A DNA stretch of 64,000 nucleotides from an uncultured Anaerolineae bacterium (GCA_937922795.1 CALAJK010000090.1:1-64000); one strand, 5' to 3'. Positions 21,065 through 31,533 are shown, counted from the first letter of the stretch. Program-made: numbers and translations. Notes: generated by a model not told the origin, from the letters alone.

Positions 21065-21898
21065 CTATTGAAATGTCGGCTCCTTGCCTTTGCCTAAAGC
21101 GCTGGCTTCGGCTCTGAGCCCTTGATGGTACGTCAGCAGCGTCAGCGGATAACTCAAGAAACTGGCATAGCGGCTCAGCCAGAAGATCAGTCGCGGCCGC
21201 CAACCCGGCCAGATGAAGAAGCGGCGGCGCTCAATGCCGCGAGCGATCACGGCGGCTACGGCCTCCGGCGTCCGCACATCAAACAGCAGGGAGCGGCTGC
21301 GGATCAAGCGCGTGCTGCCGTTGTATCCCGCCAGCATCGGCGTCTGCACGAACAGCGGACAGACGACGCCGACGTGCACGCCGTCCGCCGCCAGTTCGAC
21401 CCGCAGCGACTGCGCCAGGCTCAAGACCCCGGCTTTGCTCGCGCCATACGCGGCATATTCCGGCGGGCCGGCCAGCGCCGCCGTTGAGGCCACCAGCGTC
21501 AGCGAGCCGCGCGCCGCCTTCAAATACGGCAGCGCCGCGTAGGCCACGTTGAGCGTGCCGATCAGGTTGACCTCGATCGTCTGGCGGTGAGCTTCCAGGC
21601 TCACGTCCTCAAACAACCCCGCCCGCAGGATGCCGGCCGCATGCACGACGCCCTGCAGGCCGCCGAGGCGCGCTGCCGACTCGTCTGCAGCCGCCCGAAC
21701 CGCCGCGCCATCGACTACATCCACCGGAAAGGCATGGGCTTGCAGCGCCTCGGCCGCCGCCGCCAGCGCCGGGGCGTTCTGATCCCACAGCGCCAGCCGC
21801 GCCCCGCACGCCTGCAGCAGCCGCGCCGTCGCCAGCCCGATGCCGCTGGCCGCGCCGGTGACGATATACCTCTGTCCTGCAAATGTGTCTGGCATCAC
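21065..21898 (-). CDS. SDR-family oxidoreductase
   Basis: YIVTGAASGIGLATARLL, active-site YAAYGASKAGV. Confidence 0.93.
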   Translation of the reverse strand: MMPDTFAGQRYIVTGAASGIGLATARLLQACGARLALWDQNAPALAAAAEALQAHAFPVDVVDGAAVRAAADESAARLGGLQGVVHAAGILRAGLFEDVSLEAHRQTIEVNLIGTLNVAYAALPYLKAARGSLTLVASTAALAGPPEYAAYGASKAGVLSLAQSLRVELAADGVHVGVVCPLFVQTPMLAGYNGSTRLIRSRSLLFDVRTPEAVAAVIARGIERRRFFIWPGWRPRLIFWLSRYASFLSYPLTLLTYHQGLRAEASALGKGKEPTFQ

Positions 21899-21958
21899 TC
21901 ACCCTCCCCCATACGCGATCTCCCTTCCACATCACTCCCTTGGTTGCCCGCACCATGC

Positions 21959-22831
21959 TCAACGCGGCGGTTTGAACCCGCGCCCATAGGCGACATGCCC
22001 CTGCCCGATCACGACGAAGGCGTTCGGATCGACCTGAAAGACCAGCCGGCGCAGCACGTTCACCTGCGGCCGAGCGACCGTCACGAACAGCACCGTATGC
22101 TGGCGCTCCGTATACATGCCCATGCCCGGCCAGGCGGTCACGCCGCGTCCCAGATCGCCCAAGATCGCCTGAGATACGGCCTCCGGCTGATCGGTGACGA
22201 TAGTCGCGGTGCGGATCACGCTCGGCCCTTCCAGCACATAGTCCGACGCTGCCGCGCCCACGAACAGCGCCACCGTGGCGTACAGCGCTCCCTCCCAGCC
22301 GAACACCAGCCCCGCTAGGGCGATCACGCTGGTATCAGTGTACAGCGTCGAGGTGCTCAGCGGGACGCCCAGCCGCTGCTGCAAGATGCGCGCCAGCGTC
22401 GAGGTTCCGCCCAGCGTCGCCCCGGCGCGATATACCAACCCGCCGCCCAGGCCGCCGATGATGCCGCCGAACAGCGCATTGAGCAGCACATTGTCTCCTA
22501 CCTGAACGTTCGCCAGGTAAGGCGCGACGACATCGACCGCCACCGAAAAGATGACGACGTAGATGATCGTTTTGGCGACCACTTTCCAGCCGCCCAACGT
22601 CACAAAGCCGAGTATCTGAATGGGGATATTGCCGATCAACACCAGCAGGCCAATCGGCAGACGAGGATCGAGGTAATTGAGGATGACGGCTACACCCAGC
22701 ACGCCGCCCGGCGCGATCCGGAACGGCGCCAGGAACACCACTGTCGAGACGGCACCGATCAGCGCGCCGACAGCGATCAGGAGCAGATCGGACAGCAAGG
22801 AAACCCAGTTAATCCTAGCCAGTGTTCGCAT
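21959..22831 (-). CDS. YitT family membrane protein (DUF161 + DUF2179)
   Basis: N-terminal polytopic region with FLAPFRIAPGGVLGVAVILNYL, C-terminal HTVLFVTVARPQVNVLRRLVFQVDPNAFVVIGQGHVAYGRGF. Confidence 0.9.
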   Translation of the reverse strand: MRTLARINWVSLLSDLLLIAVGALIGAVSTVVFLAPFRIAPGGVLGVAVILNYLDPRLPIGLLVLIGNIPIQILGFVTLGGWKVVAKTIIYVVIFSVAVDVVAPYLANVQVGDNVLLNALFGGIIGGLGGGLVYRAGATLGGTSTLARILQQRLGVPLSTSTLYTDTSVIALAGLVFGWEGALYATVALFVGAAASDYVLEGPSVIRTATIVTDQPEAVSQAILGDLGRGVTAWPGMGMYTERQHTVLFVTVARPQVNVLRRLVFQVDPNAFVVIGQGHVAYGRGFKPPR

Positions 22832-23001
22832 GACCCAGCCCTCGCCGCAGCTTCGATCAGCATCGATTGTAGACGATCTGGCGATTTTTGCCCGCTTCGC
22901 CCTGCCCTGACGCGCGCCCTCAGACGCAGCTCAACAGCGCTCGTTTTTCGGAGGTTAAGGTACAATCGTGTGCCGATCATGTTGAGATGTCGGAGGACTG
23001 T

Positions 23002-24288
23002 ATGCTGACGCGCCTTGACCATCTGGCCGCCCAAGCGGCAGCCCCGCCGGGCGAGACGCTGACGCCCCAGGCGGTGCGCGCCGCGCTAGAAGCCGGGTTG
23101 GGCGGACGCTTCCGCGGAGCGCGCGTGCTGACGCTCATCCCCGACCACACCCGCACGCTGCCGCTGCCGCTGCTCTTCCGCCAGATCGTTGAGACGCTGG
23201 CGGACGCCCGCCAGCTCGACTTTCTGGTGGCGTTGGGGACGCACCCGCCGCTGGATGACGAGAGCCTGTGCCGGTTGGTCGGCCTCTCGCCGGCGGAACG
23301 CCGTGACCATTTTGGCGCGGTCGGGCTGTTCAACCACGCCTGGGACGACCCAGCAGCGCTGGCGACGCTCGGCGTGCTCTCCCGCGATCAGATTCAGGCG
23401 CTGGCTGGCGCGGCCTGGCATCCGTCGCTGGGCGGCGATGTGCCGGTGCGCATCAACCGGCGGGCGCTGGAATATGATCAGATTCTCATCCTGGGCCCCA
23501 CCTTCCCGCACGAGGTGGTCGGCTTCTCCGGCGGGGCCAAGTATCTGTTCCCCGGCATCTCCGGCCCGGAACTGATCCACGTCACGCATTGGCTGGGGGC
23601 GCTGGTCACCATCTTGCGCACGATCGGCATCGTGCGCACGCCGATGCGCGACATCATTCACGCCGCCGCGGCCATGCTGCCGACGCCGGTCACGCTGGTC
23701 AGCCTGGTAGTGGAAGGCGACGGCCTGGCCGGCGTGTTCGTCGGCGATCTGCAGGCCGCCTTCCACGCGGCGGCGGCGCTGTCCGCCGAACGCCACATCC
23801 GCTGGGTCTCGCGGCCGTTCCAGCGGGCACTGTCGTGGGCGCCGCCGATGTATGACGAATTGTGGACGGCGGCCAAGGCGATGTACAAACTGGAGCCGGC
23901 CATCGCCGACGGCGGCGAGATCATCGTCTACGCGCCTCATCTCGATACAGTCAGCCGGGTGCACGGCCGCCACCTGTACGACATCGGTTACCACGTCCGC
24001 GATTATTTTCTCGGCCAGTGGGAACGCTTCGCGCACGTGCCGCTGGGCGTGCTGGCGCACAGCACGCACCTGAAAGGCAGCGGGACTTTCGACGGCGGGG
24101 TGGAACGCCCGCGCATCTGGGTGACGCTGGCCTCGCGGCTGCCAGCCGAGGACTGCCGCCGGTTGAACCTGGGCTACGCCGACCCGGCGGTCATCCGTCC
24201 GGAGGACTGGGCCGGGCGCGAGGCTGAAGGCATCTTGTACGTCCCTAAAGCGGGTGAAAGGCTGTTCCGGCTGCGCGAGCGCGTTTGA
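23002..24288 (+). CDS. LarA/DUF2088-type nickel-dependent racemase-like protein
   Basis: LTLIPDHTRTLPLPLLFRQ, VALGTHPPL, VGFSGGAKYLFPGISG; start chosen at the ATG after CGGAGGA. Confidence 0.85.
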   Translation: MLTRLDHLAAQAAAPPGETLTPQAVRAALEAGLGGRFRGARVLTLIPDHTRTLPLPLLFRQIVETLADARQLDFLVALGTHPPLDDESLCRLVGLSPAERRDHFGAVGLFNHAWDDPAALATLGVLSRDQIQALAGAAWHPSLGGDVPVRINRRALEYDQILILGPTFPHEVVGFSGGAKYLFPGISGPELIHVTHWLGALVTILRTIGIVRTPMRDIIHAAAAMLPTPVTLVSLVVEGDGLAGVFVGDLQAAFHAAAALSAERHIRWVSRPFQRALSWAPPMYDELWTAAKAMYKLEPAIADGGEIIVYAPHLDTVSRVHGRHLYDIGYHVRDYFLGQWERFAHVPLGVLAHSTHLKGSGTFDGGVERPRIWVTLASRLPAEDCRRLNLGYADPAVIRPEDWAGREAEGILYVPKAGERLFRLRERV

Positions 24289-24438
24289 GTCGTCGTTCAG
24301 CCGCTTGTCCATCGCCATGCCCTAGCAGCCCGCTGGCCAGCGAACGGCCGCGCCCTGTGTGCTGCCGCCCCCTTGACGCCCTCTAGCTTCTTGACTAAGC
24401 TAGCGGCTCAACAGCATGTGGGATTGTGGACTTACTGT

Positions 24439-25701
24439 ATGCAAATCAAACGCGATTGGTCGCAGCCGTTCTTCAGCAGCCGCCGGCGGCGGCGCTGGGG
24501 TGGACGGCTGCTGTTGATATACGCGCTGGCGCTGGGCGGGTTCCTGCTGTTCGTCAACGCCCAGTTTGACCGCCTGCAGCTCATGGCGCTGGATATGATC
24601 GGCATGGCCCCTACGGCCACGCCGTTCGCCAGTTGGTGGGCGTCGCGCGGGTATGAGCTGTTCCTGGCGGGCGATCTGGAGGACGCCGCCGCCGCCTTCG
24701 CCCAGGCGGTCGAGCAGCAGCCGGCCAACGTGGACTACCTGTACGAATACGGGCGGCTGCTGATCGAGATCAACAAGCCGGGCTACCCGCAGCGGGCCGC
24801 CGAGCTCGGCGACGCCGCCATCCAGGCCGCGCCCAACGACCCGCGCGGCTACGCCTTGAAGGCCAAAGCGCTGGTCTGGCAGGGCGAGTCGGCGGCGGCC
24901 GTGCCGGTGGCGCTGACCGGGCTGGAGCTGAACCCGAACTTTGCGCCGCTGCACGCCGTCCTGGCGCGCGCCTACACGACTATCGGCCGCTACCAGCAGG
25001 GGCTGTCGTTCGGCGAGTCGGCGGTGGAACTCGATCCGATGGACGTGGACGCCCGCCGCGCCTACGCCTACTCGCTGATCTGGGTGGGGCGGCGCGAGGA
25101 AGCCATCAACGAGCTGGAAGATGCGATCATCATCAACCCCAACCTGACCGCGCCGTACTTCGAGCTGGCCGCCCAGTACATCGCCCAGAACGAATACGAG
25201 CTGGCGGTGGCCACGTACGAGCGCGTGCTGTCGCTGGAGCCGTTCAACACCCGCGCGCTGCTGCGCCTGTGCGAGACGTTCTCCCGCGTTGGGCAGGATG
25301 GCCAAGCGCAGGGCTACTGCGAGGACGCGCTCAATCTCGACCCAAACTACGCCGAAGCTTACCGCCAGTTGGGCATGGTGCAGTACCGGCGGCGCAACTA
25401 CGAAGGCGCGATTGAGAACTTCAATCGCTGCGTCGACCTGGGCTCGTCGGAAATCCAGTGCTACTACCTGCGCGGGCTGGCGCACTACTATCTGGGCCAG
25501 TGCGACGATGCCTGGGTTACGCTGCAAGAGGCGCTGGCGCGCATTCAGGAACTGCCGGTCAAAGAGCCGATCCTGAGCGAGACGCAGGAAGGGCTGCGGC
25601 TGGTGACTGTGAGCTGCCCGGCCTACAGCGGCCAGGCGCTGCCCACACCCATCCCGCCCACCGCCATTCCGCCCACGCCGCTGGGAGGCATCGGGGGCTG
25701 A
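24439..25701 (+). CDS. Membrane-anchored TPR protein
   Basis: N-terminal TM (LLLIYALALGGFLLFV) then many TPR units; Pro/Thr-rich tail. Confidence 0.88.
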   Translation: MQIKRDWSQPFFSSRRRRRWGGRLLLIYALALGGFLLFVNAQFDRLQLMALDMIGMAPTATPFASWWASRGYELFLAGDLEDAAAAFAQAVEQQPANVDYLYEYGRLLIEINKPGYPQRAAELGDAAIQAAPNDPRGYALKAKALVWQGESAAAVPVALTGLELNPNFAPLHAVLARAYTTIGRYQQGLSFGESAVELDPMDVDARRAYAYSLIWVGRREEAINELEDAIIINPNLTAPYFELAAQYIAQNEYELAVATYERVLSLEPFNTRALLRLCETFSRVGQDGQAQGYCEDALNLDPNYAEAYRQLGMVQYRRRNYEGAIENFNRCVDLGSSEIQCYYLRGLAHYYLGQCDDAWVTLQEALARIQELPVKEPILSETQEGLRLVTVSCPAYSGQALPTPIPPTAIPPTPLGGIGG

Positions 25702-25703
25702 CG

Positions 25704-26960
25704 ATGTACCTGCGCACGCCCCGACGCTACACTCGCGGCCAGAAGCGCAGCCCGATCTCGCTGCGCTGGCTGTGGCTGTGGCTGGTCACGCCGCTGGCGG
25801 TGATCGGCGGGCTAGAAGTCTACAGCCGCCGCGATGAGTTCGGCCCGCCGGTGCACCAGGCCATCTATCAGGTGTTCGAAGGCGCGCAGCGCTCGCTGGC
25901 GACGGCCATCGCCCCGACCGCGCCCCCCAGCCCCGACCCGGCGCTGCAGTTGGAGCGCGCCGCCGCCGACTGGCGCGAGGGGCGTATCGAGGCGGCCGTC
26001 AACACCTACCGCGCCGTGCTGGACTCCGTGCCGAACAACTTGGAAGTGCACTATCGGCTGGCGCTGGGGCTGGCCATGCAGGGCGATTTGGCGGAGGCGC
26101 TGGAAGCCGCCGAACGCGCCATCACCGCCGACCCGTTCTCCGCCGATGCCTGGGCCATCCGGGCGATGGTGCTGGACTGGAACCGGCGCTACGGCGAGGC
26201 CATCGCCAGCGCGCTGCGGGCGCTGGAGATCAACCCGCGGAGCGCGCGCGCCCTGGCCTTCCTGGCCGAAGCCTACAAGGATGCGGATCAGCCGCAGCTC
26301 GCCGTCGATACCATCGAGCGCGCACTGGAACAAGACCCGGACAGCTTCGAGGCCTACCGAGTGCGCGGGCTGATCCGCTGGGAGGTGCAGTTCGATTTCA
26401 GCGGCGCGCGCGACGATTTCCGCGCCGCCTACGAACTAGCGCCCAATCTGCCCTACTTGGCGCTCGACCTGGCGCAGATCAACTACTACGCCTTCCAAGA
26501 GACCGAAGAAGCCATCGGCCTGCTGCGCGACGTCGTCGAGCAGAACCCGCGCAACGCGCCGGCGCTGCTGGAGCTGGGACGCTATTACTACTCTGGGTTG
26601 GGGAATTTCGCCCAGGCGTCCGATTACCTCAGCCGCTGCATTGAGGTCGCGCCGGAGAACATCGCCTGCCTGGGGCTGCTGGGCCGGGTGCAGATGAGCC
26701 TTGACCAGTACACCGCCGCCGCCGCCAACCTGCAGCGGGCGATCGACCTGGGCAGCCAGTCGCCGCGCCACTATCTGTGGGCCGGCCGCACCCAGATCGC
26801 GCTGGGCAACTGCGCCGCCGCCGTGCCGCTGCTCCAGCGCAGCCGCGAACTAGGGCTGGCGACCGGCGACACCGAGGCCGCTACCGCCGCTGAGGGCAAC
26901 CTGCAGGAGTGCCAGGTCGCCGTCCCCGAGGCCACGTCGGAAGCCGAAGCGCCGGGCTGA
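25704..26960 (+). CDS. Membrane-anchored TPR protein (likely paralog of the preceding gene)
   Basis: Starts 2 nt after previous stop; RWLWLWLVTPLAVIGG TM then TPR units. Confidence 0.88.
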   Translation: MYLRTPRRYTRGQKRSPISLRWLWLWLVTPLAVIGGLEVYSRRDEFGPPVHQAIYQVFEGAQRSLATAIAPTAPPSPDPALQLERAAADWREGRIEAAVNTYRAVLDSVPNNLEVHYRLALGLAMQGDLAEALEAAERAITADPFSADAWAIRAMVLDWNRRYGEAIASALRALEINPRSARALAFLAEAYKDADQPQLAVDTIERALEQDPDSFEAYRVRGLIRWEVQFDFSGARDDFRAAYELAPNLPYLALDLAQINYYAFQETEEAIGLLRDVVEQNPRNAPALLELGRYYYSGLGNFAQASDYLSRCIEVAPENIACLGLLGRVQMSLDQYTAAAANLQRAIDLGSQSPRHYLWAGRTQIALGNCAAAVPLLQRSRELGLATGDTEAATAAEGNLQECQVAVPEATSEAEAPG

Positions 26961-26983
26961 TGCCGCCAGATGGAGCGGACAGC

Positions 26984-27985
26984 CTACGGGCTGGGCTCCA
27001 GGCAGCTCGGCAGTTCGTCGGCGCTGCGCGGCCAGGCGCGCCCGTAGAACGCCAGGTACTCGGTGATGTGCGCCGCCCAGTAGTCGTCGCTGTGATCGCC
27101 GGTTGGGTTGACTACGTAGGTATGGGCGATGCCGCGCGCGCTCAGCCGGCCGGAAAACGTCTGCAAGTTGACGCCTGCCGGATCGCTGGCGGCGTTGTCC
27201 AGGTACATGCGCAGCCCGGCATCCGCCAAGAAGGTGGCGTTCAGCGCCAGCTCCAGCGGATTGAAGGGCGCCGGCACTTCGCGCAGGTCGTCAGGGAAGA
27301 AGGCGCTGTGACCACCGACGATGCCGAACACGTCCGGGTGGCGCAGCGCGATGCTGTAGGCCCAGAACCCCCCGCGGGAGATGCCGCCGATGGCGCGGTA
27401 GCGCCGGTCGCTCCAGGTGCAGAAGTCGCGCTCGACGGCGGGCAGCAGCTCCTCCAGCACCACCGTCTCATATGAAGCGTCTGGCGGGAAGGCGTTCAGG
27501 TTGCCGATCGAGCCGGTATACGGCGCGACCACCAGCATCGGCGGCAGCGCGCCCAGCCGGAAGCCCTGATCGAGCGCCTGAAACGTGCCGATTTTGCCCC
27601 ACTGCGCCTCGGTGTTGGCCGCGCCGTGCAGCAGGATGAGCAGCGGGTAGCGCTTCTGCGACGTCTGGTAGCAGGGCGGCAGATACACCTGGTAGCGCAG
27701 GTTCTGGCCGGCGGTCGCGCTGCGGAACGGGTCCACCGTGATCACCTGGCCGCTCGCTTCTGGGCAGGGGAAAGGCGTGGCGGTCGGCGTCAGCACGGGC
27801 GTGGCGGTCGGGGGCGGCGTGCGCGTGGGCGGCGGCGTCGGGCTGGGGGCCGGCGTCTCGGTCGGGACGGGCGTGATGATGATGATCTGGGGCGTCATCT
27901 GAGGCGCCAGCGGGTCGCATCCCGGCAGCAGCACCAGGCCGGCCGCGAACAGGAGTACAATTGGCAGGGCTTTCATCAGTCGCAT
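26984..27985 (-). CDS. Putative esterase family lipoprotein (alpha/beta hydrolase)
   Basis: Lipobox-like LLPGC, Pro/Thr linker, PLLILLHGAANTEAQW, RAIGGISRGGFWAYSIAL, GDHSDDYWAAHITEYLAFY. Confidence 0.88.
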   Translation of the reverse strand: MRLMKALPIVLLFAAGLVLLPGCDPLAPQMTPQIIIITPVPTETPAPSPTPPPTRTPPPTATPVLTPTATPFPCPEASGQVITVDPFRSATAGQNLRYQVYLPPCYQTSQKRYPLLILLHGAANTEAQWGKIGTFQALDQGFRLGALPPMLVVAPYTGSIGNLNAFPPDASYETVVLEELLPAVERDFCTWSDRRYRAIGGISRGGFWAYSIALRHPDVFGIVGGHSAFFPDDLREVPAPFNPLELALNATFLADAGLRMYLDNAASDPAGVNLQTFSGRLSARGIAHTYVVNPTGDHSDDYWAAHITEYLAFYGRAWPRSADELPSCLEPSP

Positions 27986-28041
27986 AGCGCGGTATTATAG
28001 CGTCGAATCCCCAGGTTGGCATCGCAGAAAGGACGCACGCT

Positions 28042-28713
28042 GTGGCCGTTGATCTCCGCGCCTTGATCTTCGATCTGGACGGTGTGATCGCCGACACCGT
28101 CGCGCTGCATTTTCGATCCTGGCAGCGGCTGGCCGATGAAGAAGGGATCGTCTTCACGCCGGAGGACGGCGAACGGCTGCTGGGGCTGACGCGCGAGCAG
28201 TCGCTGGACATCTTCCGCAAAGGGCGGGCGCTGGACGCCGCCCAGGCCGAGGACTGGCTGGCGCGCAAAAACCGCTACTTCCACGAGCTGGCCCGCCGGC
28301 TGACCCCGGCAGACGTCGCGCCGGGCGTGGCTGACCTGCTGGCCGAGGCGCGCGCCGCCGGGCTAAAGCTGGGCGTTGGTTCATCCAGCCGCAATGCGCG
28401 CTTGGTGCTGGAGCGGCTGGGGCTGCTGACGGCCTTCGACGCGCTGGGCGACGGCCATACCGTCAGCCGCCCCAAACCCGCGCCAGACATCTTCTTGTGG
28501 GTGGCGGAGCGTCTAGGGGTGGCACCGGCGCAGGCAGTCGTGTTCGAAGACTCGGCCGCTGGGGTGCAGGCGGCGCTCGGCGGCGGCTTCTGGGTGGTGG
28601 GGCTGGGCGGAGCGCGCACCCAGGCGGCGCATGTGAACCTGCCATCGCTGGCCGGGCTGACGCTGGATGCGCTGGTCGCCGCCCTGGACGCCCACCAGGC
28701 CGCCCAGAGGTAG
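28042..28713 (+). CDS. HAD hydrolase, beta-phosphoglucomutase-like
   Basis: ALIFDLDGVIADTVALHFRSWQRLADEEGI...VFEDSAAGVQAALGGGFWVVGLG. Confidence 0.92.
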   Translation: MAVDLRALIFDLDGVIADTVALHFRSWQRLADEEGIVFTPEDGERLLGLTREQSLDIFRKGRALDAAQAEDWLARKNRYFHELARRLTPADVAPGVADLLAEARAAGLKLGVGSSSRNARLVLERLGLLTAFDALGDGHTVSRPKPAPDIFLWVAERLGVAPAQAVVFEDSAAGVQAALGGGFWVVGLGGARTQAAHVNLPSLAGLTLDALVAALDAHQAAQR

Positions 28714-28842
28714 CCTTTTGTAGACCTTTGATGCGACAGCGCTGCTCGTCGCCGGCGGCTATTCCACCGCGCCGCCATCTCAGGTACAATCGGCCAATCT
28801 GGCTGGCAGCGCGGCCGCCGGCCTGAGGCTAAACGAGGCGCT

Positions 28843-29895
28843 ATGCACGCTGACACCGACCACCATCTTCTGCCGTCTGCTCCTCCCCACCGGCTGCTGC
28901 GCCGGCTGGCGTGGGGGCTGGCTGCCGCCGTCGGCGCGCTGGTGGTGCTGAGCGCCACGCTGGGCAGCGGCGAGTCGTTCGAGACGGTCATCAGCATCTT
29001 CAGCACCCGCTTTCTAGGCATCTTCATCGAGGCCGCCCCCTTCCTGCTGCTGGGCACAGTCGTCTCGGGGGTGATCGATTCGTTCCTGACGCCCGACGAC
29101 ATCGCCCGGCTGGTGCCGCGCAGCCCGCTGCTGGCGACGGTGACCGGCGCCTTCATGGGCTTTGTCTTCCCAGTCTGCGAGTGCGGCGTCGTGCCGGTGG
29201 TGCGGCGGCTGTTCGGCAAGGGGCTGCCGATGTGGGTCGGCGTCACCTTCCTGCTGGCCGCCCCGGTGATGAACCCGATCGTGCTGGTCAGCACCTACGT
29301 GGCGTTCGGCGCCGGGCCGGTACTGGTGGGGCGCTTCGCGCTGACGGCCGTCGTCGCCATCAGCGTAGGGCTGGTGTTCGCGCTGGGGGCTCGCCCACAG
29401 GAGGTGCTGCGGCCGCGGTCGTTCGCCCCAATCACCGGCGGCTCGGACGACGTGATCCCGCTCTACCCGGCGCGCAAGCCGCTGGGACGCGGGCTGCGCG
29501 ACGCGCTGCGCCAGGCCGGCGACGAGTTCTTCGAGATGGGGCGCTACCTGGTCATCGGGTCGCTGCTGGCCGCCGGGATGCAGACGCTGGTCTCGCAGGA
29601 GGTGCTGCTGGCGCTGGGGCGCGGGCCGGCCGTCTCGGTGATCGCCATGCAGGCGCTGGCCTTCCTGCTGAGCGTGTGTTCAACAGTAGACGCCTTCTTG
29701 GCGCTGGCGTTCGTCGGCACTTTCACCACCGGCTCGGTGCTGGCTTTCCTGACCTTCGGTCCGATGGTGGATGTCAAGAGCACGCTGATGTTCCTGGGCG
29801 TGTTCAGGCCGCGCATCGTGGCTTACCTGATCGTCCTGCCGCTGCTGATGACGCTGCTGGCCGGCGTGTGGCTGAACTTGAACGTCGCTTTCTGA
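28843..29895 (+). CDS. Permease of the YraQ/YcgR (DUF318) type
   Basis: [53 protein letters not shown]. Confidence 0.9.
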   Translation: MHADTDHHLLPSAPPHRLLRRLAWGLAAAVGALVVLSATLGSGESFETVISIFSTRFLGIFIEAAPFLLLGTVVSGVIDSFLTPDDIARLVPRSPLLATVTGAFMGFVFPVCECGVVPVVRRLFGKGLPMWVGVTFLLAAPVMNPIVLVSTYVAFGAGPVLVGRFALTAVVAISVGLVFALGARPQEVLRPRSFAPITGGSDDVIPLYPARKPLGRGLRDALRQAGDEFFEMGRYLVIGSLLAAGMQTLVSQEVLLALGRGPAVSVIAMQALAFLLSVCSTVDAFLALAFVGTFTTGSVLAFLTFGPMVDVKSTLMFLGVFRPRIVAYLIVLPLLMTLLAGVWLNLNVAF

Positions 29896-29932
29896 TGGGA
29901 CGACGCGCTGCAAGGTAGACTGAGGAAACGTG

Positions 29933-30691
29933 ATGCAAGCCGTTGAACGCCATTCCGACCACCACCACGACCACGCCCGCGAGGCGGTTCAGGCGTGGGT
30001 CAAGACCGCCATCCTGTTCGGGCTGGCGGCCTATTTCGCCTACAACATCCTCAGCGGCAACCTGAGCAACTACATCAACGAGCGCTTCGCCTGGCTGTCG
30101 TATGTGGCGGTGGCGCTGTTCGGGCTGCTGGGGGCGGCGGGCGCCGCCGAACGGCTGCGCGGCGGTCATACCCACCACCATCATCACGATCACCTGTCTT
30201 GGCCGGCGCTGGCGGTGGTGGCTGTGCCGCTGGTGCTGGGGACGCTGGTCCCCTCGCGTCCGCTGGGCTCGGCAGCCATCAACGGCAATATCAGCCTGAC
30301 TGTGGCGACCGGCGCGGCGGTGACCACTTTCGCCAGCGATCCGTCGCAGTGGAATGTGCTCGACTGGCTGCGGGCCTTCAACAACGCCGGCGACCCGGCC
30401 AGCTTCGACGGCAAGGCCGCCAACGTGATCGGCTTCGTCTACCGCGAGGCCACCTTCCCGGAGGACACGTTCATGGTGGCGCGGTTCACCATCAGCTGCT
30501 GCGTGGCCGATGCCGTCGCCATCGGCCTGCCGGTAGTCTGGCCGGGCGCTGATGAGATCCCCCAGGATACTTGGGTGCGGGTGCAGGGCGCTTTTCAGAC
30601 CGGCAGCTTCCGCGGCGACACAGTGCCGGTGCTGCGCGCCGCCAGCCTGGAGATCATCGAGCAGCCCGAACACCCGTACCTGTACCCGTGA
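29933..30691 (+). CDS. TIGR03943/YcgQ-type membrane protein with His-rich segments
   Basis: HSDHHHDH and HTHHHHHDH, conserved FTISCCVADAVAIGLPV; adjacent to the permease as in known YcgR-YcgQ pairs. Confidence 0.87.
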   Translation: MQAVERHSDHHHDHAREAVQAWVKTAILFGLAAYFAYNILSGNLSNYINERFAWLSYVAVALFGLLGAAGAAERLRGGHTHHHHHDHLSWPALAVVAVPLVLGTLVPSRPLGSAAINGNISLTVATGAAVTTFASDPSQWNVLDWLRAFNNAGDPASFDGKAANVIGFVYREATFPEDTFMVARFTISCCVADAVAIGLPVVWPGADEIPQDTWVRVQGAFQTGSFRGDTVPVLRAASLEIIEQPEHPYLYP

Positions 30692-30695
30692 CGCC

Positions 30696-31508
30696 ATGCT
30701 CGAATTCGCCTGCCACACCTGGGCTTTCACCGATCTGACGCTGCCGGAGGCGCTGGGCACCATCGCCCGGCTGGGCTTCAGCTGGGTTGACATCGGCAGC
30801 GGTGCCAACTTCAACGCCGCCCGCGCCGCCGATAACCCGCGCCAGGCCGCCGCCGACATCCGCGCCGATCTCGACCTGTTCAACCTGAAGGTCAGCGACC
30901 TGTACCTGCTGCTGCCGCGCATCAGCGCCGCCGACGAGGCGCGGCGCGCCAAAGAGCTGGAGCTGTACCGGGCGCTGCTGCCGTTCGCCGTCGAGCTGGG
31001 TGCGCCGGGCATCACCCTGTCGCCGGGGCTGCCGGACGTCGCCGACCCCCAGGGCGCGCGCGACCGGGCGGTGGCCGCCCTACGCGAGATGGTGCGGCTA
31101 GGGACGGAAGCCGGTCTGAAGGTGAGCGTGGAGCCGCATCTGGACTCGCTGGCCCCTACCGCCGCGGCGGCGCAGCGGCTGCTAGACGACGTGCCCGGCC
31201 TGCGGCTGACGGTAGACTGGGCGCACTTGGTCTGCGGTGGGGCGGCGCACGCTGATATCCTGGGGCTGCTGCCCCACGCCCGGCACGTACAGGTGCGGCA
31301 GGCGGCGCGGGGCAAACTGCAAACCCCGTTCGACGCCGGCGCGATCGACGCGGCGCAGGTGCTGGCCGGCTTGCAGGCGGCGGGCTACACGGGCGTGATC
31401 TGCGTCGAGTATATGAACACGCCCGGCTGGCACGGCTTGGTCAGCGTCAACGCCGTCCGCGAGGTCGCCCGCATGCGCGATGCGCTGCGCGCGGCGCGGG
31501 ACGCCTGA
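30696..31508 (+). CDS. Sugar phosphate isomerase/epimerase (AP endonuclease 2-type TIM barrel)
   Basis: LEFACHTWAFTDLTLPEALGTIARLGFSWVDIG...VEPHLDSLAPTAAAAQRLLDDVPGLRLTVDWAHL. Confidence 0.88.
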   Translation: MLEFACHTWAFTDLTLPEALGTIARLGFSWVDIGSGANFNAARAADNPRQAAADIRADLDLFNLKVSDLYLLLPRISAADEARRAKELELYRALLPFAVELGAPGITLSPGLPDVADPQGARDRAVAALREMVRLGTEAGLKVSVEPHLDSLAPTAAAAQRLLDDVPGLRLTVDWAHLVCGGAAHADILGLLPHARHVQVRQAARGKLQTPFDAGAIDAAQVLAGLQAAGYTGVICVEYMNTPGWHGLVSVNAVREVARMRDALRAARDA

Positions 31509-31533
31509 GACGCCGCAGACGAGTAGGATGGTT

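Noticed and set aside
23086-24318. 410-aa minus-strand ORF opposite the LarA-like gene
   Set aside because: Antisense shadow, Arg/Gln/Asp-rich; no RBS or motif support.
29804-31315. 503-aa minus-strand ORF across permease, TIGR03943 and isomerase genes
   Set aside because: Covers three well-supported plus-strand genes; composition typical of an antisense frame.
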